Assembly: GCA_963793785.1 (NCBI GenBank)
Contig: CAWCBH010000003.1
Location: 124,001-188,000 of the forward strand
Source of the DNA: CAWCBH01 sp963793785
GTDB taxonomy: Bacteria > Actinomycetota > Thermoleophilia > Solirubrobacterales > 70-9
DNA: 64,000 bases
Direction: 5' to 3'
Below the pieces are notes generated by a model, which was not told where the DNA came from, did not search any database, and saw nothing but the letters and a program-made list of their open reading frames with translations. Positions within the stretch are counted from its first letter, which is position 1; every line of letters starts with the position of its first letter. Of the stretch, positions 58,349 to 64,000 are shown one piece after another. The translations under genes and the position numbers were made by a program.

Positions 58349-59235
58349 TCACAGGTCGAGGTGGCCGTACCGCAGCGAGCCGAGCAGCTTGCCGGCCTTC
58401 TTGCCGGAGTTGAATACGGCGTTGTAGCCGGAATGGGGTTGTCCCGACCGCGGGCCCAGTCCCGAAGACGGGATCCGATCAGCGCGTAGGCTTGTGCGTT
58501 CGACGGGGCCGTGACCGTACCGGCGCAGAAAGTGCTCGTGGCGCTTCCGCGCCCGGACGCCGTGGAAGCCATGGGCGAATCCCTGGCGGAATAGCCCCGG
58601 CAGGGTGGCCTCGTTGTGGTGGTAGACAACCGCTTCCGCCACGAATGCCAACCGATAGCCGGCCATGGACGGCGCGATAGGAGAGGTCGACGTCCTGGCC
58701 GCGCAGGAACCGTTCGTCGAAGCCCCCCAGCTCGCGCAGGACGTCGCGCCGCGATGCCCAGCTCATCGTGATCGCATAGGGAGGGCGAAGATCCTCGATG
58801 GCCCGGCGATGATCGTGGATCTGCTCGCCGAATCGCTCTATGTCGCCGGCCGACAGACGGGCGCGGATCGTCCCTCCGGCGATGCCCACGCTTCGGATCG
58901 CTGAAGGGGAACGGACGAGGTGCCGCAGCCAGCCCGGGTCGACGGCGCAGTCGGCGTCGGTGAACGCGATGACCTCGCCGCTCGCAGCGGCAAGGCCCGC
59001 GTTGCGAGCGGCCGCCGCCCCCCGCTTGCGCTCGTGCATGAGGACGATGCGCCCCTCGCTGCTCCTTGAGCGCCCGGACGGTTCCGTCCCTCGAGGCGTT
59101 GTCGACCACCAGCAGCTCGAGCTTCGGTCGCGGATATCGCAGCTCCAGCAGGGAGCGCACGCACTCGTCGATCGTCGCCTCCGCGTTGTAGGCGGCGACG
59201 ACCACCGAGACGCTTGGCTCGTAGACGATGCTCAT
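58349..59235 (-). pseudogene. Family 2 glycosyltransferase, about four frameshifts
   Basis: ATG 59233-59235 overlaps the stop of the previous glycosyltransferase (ATGA). Frame-corrected it is about 295 residues: SVSVVVAAYNAEATIDECVRSLLELRYPRPKLELLVVDNASRDGTVRALKEQ, then MHERKRGAAAARNAGLAAASGEVIAFTDADCAVDPGWL with the DxD site, MSWASRRDVLRELGGFDERFLRGQDVDLSYR, MAGYRLAFVAEAVVYHHN and finally NAVFNSGKKAGKLLGSLRYGHLDL. Frame changes fall near 59060, 58668, 58500 and in a G-run at 58435-58438. All conserved blocks survive and no nonsense codons appear in the corrected frame. Confidence 0.78.
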
Positions 59236-60131
59236 CGAGGCTCGCGCCGGGTCATCGGTAGCTCTCGCGCCAGCCGCTGCGGGCTGTCGTGCCCGCGCAG
59301 GCGCTTCGTCCATCGGTCGAGGCGTGAGCGGTAGAGGCATTGGCGCAGATACCCCCGCTCCGCTGTGGCCACGGCGGCCGCGATTGTCGCCCGGTCGCGC
59401 CCGTGCTTGCGCATGATCCGCGCGATCTCGCGCTTGTGATGGCTCAGCGGCAGGTGGGTGGTGAGCCGAAAGAACTCGCGGTGGTCTCGGTAGACGTAGA
59501 GGCAATCGGGGATCGCGGTGAAGGTCGCGCCGTGCTCGGCCATCGACCAGGGGAAGTCGAAGTCATCCACCCCGACCGATTCGAGGGACTCATCCATGCC
59601 CCCGGCCGCGAGCCCCTTCGCCCGCTGCCAGCAGAGCAGGTGCTTGACGGGCGAGGAGGCCCCGAAGTCGTCGACCGATACGGTCGGACGACTTCGATGG
59701 ATCGAGCTGATCGGCTTGCCCTCCTCGTCGATGATCCGGCGTGAGCTATGGAAGAAGTCCGTATCGGGGAAGGAGGCGATGGCCGCTGTCAGGACCTCGA
59801 CGGCTTCCGGCGCCCAGAGGTCGTCGCCGAAGAGGATCCCCACCCATTCGGTCTCGGCGGCCCTCATGCCGCTGTTGAAAGCACCGGCGAGCTGCCGGCC
59901 TTGGTTGACGATCAGGCCGACGCGGGGATCGGTGAGGTGCTCGGCGAGGGCCTGCTCGAGCCGTTCGTGGTCCGGCTCCTCGACGATCACCAGCAGACGC
60001 CAGTCCGGGCAGGTCTGGCCGAGCATCGAGCGGACCGCCTCGTGCAGGTAATCGGCGCGATATGCCTTCACCGGCATCAGCGCCGTCACGGCCGGCCGGC
60101 AATCCCTGGTTGGCAGATCGACGGTTGTCAC
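59232..60131 (-). CDS. Family 2 glycosyltransferase
   Basis: 299 residues, intact, GTG start at 60129-60131. GT-A fold: TALMPVKAYRADYLHEAVRSMLGQTCPDWRLLVIVEEP, LAGAFNSGMRAAETEWVGILFGDDLWAPEAV with the metal-binding GDD, then VKHLLCWQRAKGLAAGGMDESLESVGVDDFDFPWSMAEHG. Inverting/retaining outcome and sugar cannot be told. Divergent from the plus-strand gene at 60176 and coupled to the next glycosyltransferase. It is a useful contrast to its frameshifted neighbours. Confidence 0.85.
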   Translation of the reverse strand: MTTVDLPTRDCRPAVTALMPVKAYRADYLHEAVRSMLGQTCPDWRLLVIVEEPDHERLEQALAEHLTDPRVGLIVNQGRQLAGAFNSGMRAAETEWVGILFGDDLWAPEAVEVLTAAIASFPDTDFFHSSRRIIDEEGKPISSIHRSRPTVSVDDFGASSPVKHLLCWQRAKGLAAGGMDESLESVGVDDFDFPWSMAEHGATFTAIPDCLYVYRDHREFFRLTTHLPLSHHKREIARIMRKHGRDRATIAAAVATAERGYLRQCLYRSRLDRWTKRLRGHDSPQRLARELPMTRREPR

Positions 60132-60175
60132 GCGCTCGGGTCTTCGGCGCCGCTAGGCTAGCCGACCCGCTTCGT

Positions 60176-60811
60176 ATGAGCGCTTCGTCAGCAGTCTGGG
60201 AGGTCACCGTGGAGCGGGCCGAGGAGTACGTCGCCAAGGGCCACGAGCGGCGGCGCTTCTTCCCTCACCGGGTCTATCACCTGCCGAAGTGCGGCCCCGA
60301 CGGGTTCAGGCTCGCCCAGGACATGTGCCGGCAGCGGAACCCTTCCCGAATGTGGGAAATCGTCCTTTACGCCGACCCGGCGATGCTGGCTGAGTTCCCG
60401 CAGGACCTCTTCTTCGACGACGACCTGATCTGGCATCAGCAGCAGTTCGGCTTGCCGGGCCAGGTCGCGACCGCGAGTGTGATCCTGGACGGACGGACGG
60501 TGTACTCGATCACGCACGTCTCAGACCTCGTACAGCGGATCTCACATCGCCGCGAGCACAAGACCAGGATCGAGAAGCTGTTCGGTGGCTGGCGCCACAT
60601 GCTGCTGAACGCGGTGCTCGCCTTCGCGGAGGCGCGGGGAGCGCGGCGCGTCCGCACTCCGACCGCGACCTTGGCCCGGCACCACACCGACCGCTCCCGG
60701 CTCCCCGGCGCCGGCCTCTTCGATCGCATCTACGACCGCACCGTGACGGATCTGTTCCCCGCCCGCCGGGACGGCGAGTGGTGGGTGGTCGACGTTGCCG
60801 ATGCACGGTAG
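60176..60811 (+). CDS. Protein of unknown function next to a polysaccharide deacetylase
   Basis: 211 residues from ATG 60176; the open frame extends further upstream but overlaps the divergent glycosyltransferase. It has no signal peptide or membrane helix. Distinctive segments are RRRFFPHRVYHLPKCGPDGFRLAQDMCRQRNPSRMWEI, LFFDDDLIWHQQQFGLPGQVATASVILDGRTVYSITHVSDLVQRISHRREHKTRIEKLFGGWRHMLLNAVLAFAEARGARRVRTPTA and DGEWWVVDVADAR. The LLNAVLAFAEARGARRVRTPTA stretch slightly resembles acyltransferase-type helix-strand units, but I do not assign a family. It overlaps the deacetylase gene by 11 bp. Confidence 0.6.
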   Translation: MSASSAVWEVTVERAEEYVAKGHERRRFFPHRVYHLPKCGPDGFRLAQDMCRQRNPSRMWEIVLYADPAMLAEFPQDLFFDDDLIWHQQQFGLPGQVATASVILDGRTVYSITHVSDLVQRISHRREHKTRIEKLFGGWRHMLLNAVLAFAEARGARRVRTPTATLARHHTDRSRLPGAGLFDRIYDRTVTDLFPARRDGEWWVVDVADAR

Positions 60812-61524
60812 CCGAGTCCTGGTGCCCGAGCGCCGAACCGAGGACCACCGGCCGATCAAGACGGTCTGCATCTGCCACGACATCGAAAGGGGCATGGGGC
60901 ATGTGGATGCGGATCCCGCTTTCGCGAGGCGGGCCGAGAGAACCTCGCCGCGCGATCTGGCGGCGATGCGGCAGGTCGAAGCGGAGGCCGGGGCGAGGGC
61001 GACCTACTTCGTCGTCGGCTCGCTGCTTTCGGAGGTCAGGGATGCCATCGAGGGGGATGGGCACGCATTGGGGTTCCATTCCTTCGACCACCGGTCGGGT
61101 CGCGACCAGCTGCAGCGCTGCCGGGAGGTCGACTACCGGATCAAGGGTTACCGGCCGCCGCACTCCCGGATCACGGCGGAGCTCACCGACAGGAACCTGC
61201 TCTTTCACAATTTCGAATGGCTGGCGAGCGCGCCGCGTTCCCTTGGCACCGATTCTCCGCAGATGCGGGCCGGCCTAGTCCGGCTGCCGATCGCCCTCGA
61301 CGACTTCCCGATGTACAGCTCCCGGCTGCCGTACGAGGATTGGGAGCAGCTTGCGCTCCAGCGCATCGCAGAGAGCGACTTCGCGGCGATCAGCCTTCAC
61401 GACTGCTACGCGCCTTACTGGCTGCCGCGTTACCGCCGTTTCCTCGAGCAGGTGCAGGGAGATCGCCGAGCTACGGACGCTCGACGAGGTCGCGGCCGAG
61501 CTCACCCTGCGCAGCGCGTCCTAG
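60801..61524 (+). pseudogene. Polysaccharide deacetylase-like protein, 3' frameshift
   Basis: Carbohydrate esterase of the NodB type: CICHDIERGMGH with the metal-binding His-Asp, ATYFVVGSLLSEVRDAIEGDGHALGFHSFDHRSG with the H-x-x-x-H region, and SLHDCYAPYWLPRYRRFLEQVQ near the end. From ATG 60801 the frame is good to about 61456. An extra G in the run 61457-61459 then shifts it. In the corrected frame the protein ends EIAELRTLDEVAAELTLRSAS at TAG 61522-61524, about 240 residues. Without correction it would end in 26 unrelated, R/G-rich residues. The real stop shares the palindrome CTAG with the convergent gene. Confidence 0.8.
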
Positions 61525-61999
61525 GGGCTCTGGGCATAGCGAGGTGATTGGGCGAGGGTGTGCAGCGCCTCTGCGATTGCCCGCGCGCTGCGGCGCGGCA
61601 CCACGATCCCGCCAGACTCAGGCAGGGCTTCCCGGCGGGTCGCCACGAACGGGATCCCGAGTGCGTGGGCGGTGGCAAGGGGGGTCGGCGAGGTCGTGTC
61701 GGTCACGGCAGGATCGACGAATACGTCCGCCCTTCTCAGTTCGTCGACCAAGGGGTCGCCGCCGCGGGCGAGACGATGTCGACCCGCTCCGCGAGGCCGA
61801 GCTGGTGGCGGGCGAATGCCACAGCGACCAGATACAAACCCTCACCCAGCAGCCGGTACGTGCATTCAACACCCATGTCGAGCAGCAACCGCACGGCGTG
61901 GACGGAGTGCTCGAACCCCTGTTCCCAGATCAGCGGGCCCGAGCTGATCAGGCGTAGAGGCCGGGGCTCTGCGCCGCGTCCCCCGGTCCTCGGCCTCAT
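61521..61999 (-). pseudogene. Stand-alone GT-B C-terminal domain, one frameshift
   Basis: ATG 61997-61999 overlaps the stop of the upstream glycosyltransferase. The protein begins MRPRTGGRGAEPRPLRLISSGPLIWEQGFEHSVHAVRLLLDMGVECTYRLLGEGLYLVAVAFARHQLGLAERVDIVSP, which is the start of a GT-B C-terminal nucleotide-sugar domain. After a missing base in the run 61752-61755 it continues LVDELRRADVFVDPAVTDTTSPTPLATAHALGIPFVATRREALPESGGIVVP. Frame-corrected it is about 160 residues. The N-terminal GT-B domain is absent although the start codon and coupling look normal. It is either a half-enzyme partner or a truncated gene. Confidence 0.65.
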
Positions 62000-63285
62000 G
62001 CGTCGGCAACCTCCTGGTACATCGCCCAGAACATCTCGTGCTCGTGCTCTTGCGTGAAGGCCGAGAGGACCCTTCTGCGTCCGGCCTGCCCCATCCGCTT
62101 CCGCAGGGCTGCGTCCTCCCCACAGCCGCAGCAGGGCCTCGCGCCATCGCCTCAGGATCCCGGGGTCCGACCAAGAAGCCCTCGACTCCGTCGGTCACCG
62201 CCTCCGGGATCCCTCCGCAGCCGGCGGCGACGACGGGAAGCTCGCACGCCATCGCTTCCACGATTGCGTTGGGAATCCCTTCGATGACGCCTGCGTGGAG
62301 CATCACGTCGCTTGCCTGCAGGCGCCGGCAGACCTCCGCCGACGAGGCCTCGCCGAGGAGGCGAACATGACGGTCGAGCCCGAGGTCGGCCACCGTGTGA
62401 AGGATGCGCGACCGCTCGTCCATCCGGTTGCGCCACTCGGGGGGCACGGCGCCGATGATCTCAAGCTGCACGGGAGGTCGTCGATCCAAGGCGATCCGGA
62501 TCGCCTCCAACGCGTACTCGTGGCCCTTCTCCCATCGCAGCTTTCCGACGCGTGATCACCCGCAGAACGTCCCGATCTGTGCCTCTCGGGGCGCCACTCC
62601 GTTCTGGTCGGCCGGGCTTGAACTCGCCTGGGTCGACGGCCGATCGGACCACCCTCGCCTTGGCGGGATCGAGCCCGAAGGCGATCGCCTCCGTCTTCTG
62701 TGACTCCGAGACACAGTGGACGGCGCTGGCCCGCCTCAGCACCTCCGGCAGGACGCTGGCGTAGGGCTCCTCGTCGGGCATGTGCGGATAGACGCTGATG
62801 TCGCTGCCCCGGCAGCTGGTCGTGACCGGACAATCCCAGACGTCGAACAGAGGCAGGAAGTAGACGGCCGAGACGTTCCACTCGAAATGGACACATCGGG
62901 CCGCAGCCGCGCCAGCGGCAGGCAGAGGGCATAGAGAGCCGATCGCTCCGCGTCGTAGCGGATGCGCGCGGGGTGGACATCTGCCATCTGCACGCTCCGT
63001 AACAGCCGAACCAGGCGACGGGGAGAGCGGACGAGCAGGACGAGCAGGGCCGGTCACGCGATGCCACCTCGCGCGCCGCCCCAGCCGCGCTTGTCGGCAC
63101 ACCGGGATCGGCACGAGCTCGACCCCGCGCAGGCGCGCATCCGGGTCGAAGATCTGGTTTGAGGCCAGGGTCACTCGCATGCCGCGGGCGGCGAGGCCCT
63201 CCAGCTTCCAACCGACGAAGGTCTCTGGCGGCCAGCGCACGCCGACCTCGAGTAGATGGAGGCGCCGCTTCGGATGCCGTCCCAT
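61996..63285 (-). pseudogene. GT-B (family 4) glycosyltransferase, about five frameshifts
   Basis: ATG 63283-63285 opens MGRHPKRRLHLLEVGVRWPPETFVGWKLEGLAARGMRVTLASNQIF. After frame corrections it continues ALLVLLVRSPRRLVRLLRSVQMADVHPARIRYDAERSALYALCLPLARLRPDV, then VHFEWNVSAVYFLPLFDVWDCPVTTSCRGSDISVYPHMPDEEP, SASAVHCVSESQKTEAI, VGKLRWEKGHEYALEAIRIALDRRPPVQLEIIGAVPPEW, HAGVIEGIPNAIVEAMACELPVVAAGCGGIPEAVTDGVEGFLV and QEHEHEMFWAMYQEVADA. Shifts fall near 63050, 62890, 62550, 62137 and in the C-run 62118-62121. The E-x7-E type motif of GT4 is intact. Corrected length is about 429 residues. Confidence 0.78.
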
Positions 63286-63287
63286 GA

Positions 63288-64000
63288 TCAGAGCACTATC
63301 GCCCGGCTGCGAAGGCTTCCCACCAGCCTGCCCCAGCGGAAGGCCGCGGTCTGGATCCAGTTGCCGCGACGGGCGCGCGTGGTCAAGAGGTCCGGAAGAT
63401 GGATCGCCAGGCGGCACCAGCTTGCGAGCGCGTCGCGATTGTCGGGCTTTGGGATCCCAGATCCCCGGAAGGCCCGGTGAAGCTGGGCTCCGGACCTGCC
63501 GTAGGCGTAGAACTGGCGAACCAGGGCCGCCAGGCTGCGGCGGAATCGCAGCTGCACGAGCGCATCGGGAGCGAAGGAGAGCCGATAGCCGGCGAGCTGT
63601 GCACGCCAGGCAAAGACCTGGTCCGAGCTGCCGAAGACGAACCGCTCGTCCCAGCCGATCTCGCGTGCCACCGACGTCCAGACCCCGAGGTTGCCGCCCG
63701 CTGCATAGGGAAGAAAGCCGTGATCTCGCATCAGGTCGTTCATCGGGGTCGAGGGCCGCCAGGCGATGATCGTAGGCTCGTTGAGGGCTTCCCATTCGTT
63801 TCGGCCGCCGACCAGGTCGCTTCCAGGCGCCGCCATCGCCATCGCATCCAGCCACCCCGCGGAGACGACGTCGTCGGCGTCGCAGTAGGTGAGGAAGTCG
63901 CCGCGGGCAGCCGTCGCCCCGACGTTGCGTGCATGGCTCAGGCCCCGTGTCGTCGTGGCGTCGGCGATCCTCAGCGCCGGCAGTCTGTGGGCGATGTCCC
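63288..64000 (-). CDS. Family 2 glycosyltransferase, 5' end outside window
   Basis: The frame is open from base 63998 to the TGA at 63288-63290, so the N-terminus lies beyond the right edge. Visible blocks: GLSHARNVGATAARGDFLTYCDADDVVSAGWLDAMA with the DADD metal site, LVGGRNEWEALNEPTIIAWRP, AAGGNLGVWTSVAREIGWDERFVFGSSDQVFAWRAQLAGYRLSFAPDALVQLRFR, and a basic C-terminal region. No frameshift is needed, unlike the genes just downstream of it. Two bp separate its stop from the next glycosyltransferase start. Confidence 0.85.
   Translation of the reverse strand, partial: DIAHRLPALRIADATTTRGLSHARNVGATAARGDFLTYCDADDVVSAGWLDAMAMAAPGSDLVGGRNEWEALNEPTIIAWRPSTPMNDLMRDHGFLPYAAGGNLGVWTSVAREIGWDERFVFGSSDQVFAWRAQLAGYRLSFAPDALVQLRFRRSLAALVRQFYAYGRSGAQLHRAFRGSGIPKPDNRDALASWCRLAIHLPDLLTTRARRGNWIQTAAFRWGRLVGSLRSRAIVL

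Overview
The window is about 70% GC and very compact. Neighbouring genes often overlap by 4 bp (ATGA or GTGA), many genes start with GTG or TTG, and no gene-free stretch exceeds about 155 bp. The gene content points to a free-living aerobic actinomycete, and I infer a member of Thermoleophilia (Solirubrobacterales or Gaiellales). It includes a complex I operon, a class II (B12) ribonucleotide reductase with NrdR, two sigma-70 factors, many Tat or lipoprotein exports, an archaeal-type topoisomerase I and FolE2. The lineage call is from overall impression, not from a tree.

Layout. 1-10.4 kb (minus strand): NADH:quinone oxidoreductase operon nuoABCDEFGHI, then two SnoaL/NTF2-like genes, then nuoJ, which runs off the left edge. 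10.5-15.9 kb: small redox genes (flavin reductase, cytochrome c lipoprotein), a frameshifted serS, a LuxR-type response regulator, msrB, a secreted CAP protein and a TesB-like thioesterase split by an in-frame amber codon. 15.8-23.6 kb: mostly membrane proteins (MFS, CBU_0592-like, ABC-2 exporter, YihY, AI-2E/PerM, flippase-like) and an MBL-fold hydrolase. 23.7-28.1 kb: group 2 sigma factor, nrdJ and nrdR with two NrdR-box-like repeats 33 bp apart. 28.1-33.3 kb: hemolysin III homologue, siroheme-branch dehydrogenase, secreted protein, O-antigen-ligase/TPR protein and sugar-nucleotide epimerase. 33.4-38.97 kb: topA (archaeal type), tmk, DNA polymerase III delta', a third NTF2-like gene, and a DUF2304/GT2 pair. 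39-42.5 kb: histidine kinase/response regulator pair and small membrane proteins. 42.5-48.8 kb: tRNA-Thr(CGT), hotdog thioesterase, family 5 UDG, two exported ferritin-like proteins followed by a cupredoxin lipoprotein, pgsA, folE2, the primary sigma factor and tRNA-Tyr. 48.8-56.6 kb: SDR, a Baeyer-Villiger-type monooxygenase overlapping a large multi-TM protein, a divergent MerR regulator, tRNA-Thr(GGT), PhoD phosphatase and acyl-CoA dehydrogenase.

56.6-64 kb is a polysaccharide locus of glycosyltransferases, a sulfatase-like protein and a polysaccharide deacetylase. It is full of single-base frameshifts, about sixteen by my count, while its substitution pattern still looks intact. This differs sharply from the preceding 56 kb, where I see only one frameshift (serS) and one nonsense codon. 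Either the consensus is poor here or the locus is decaying.

Strongest candidates for something undescribed: (a) two NTF2-like genes inside the nuo operon; (b) the MerR / multi-TM / BVMO module, whose membrane protein carries a duplicated HxxxGxD...PxH motif; (c) the operon of two exported ferritin-like proteins with a cupredoxin. I saw no CRISPR array, insertion sequence, rRNA, integrase or attachment site.
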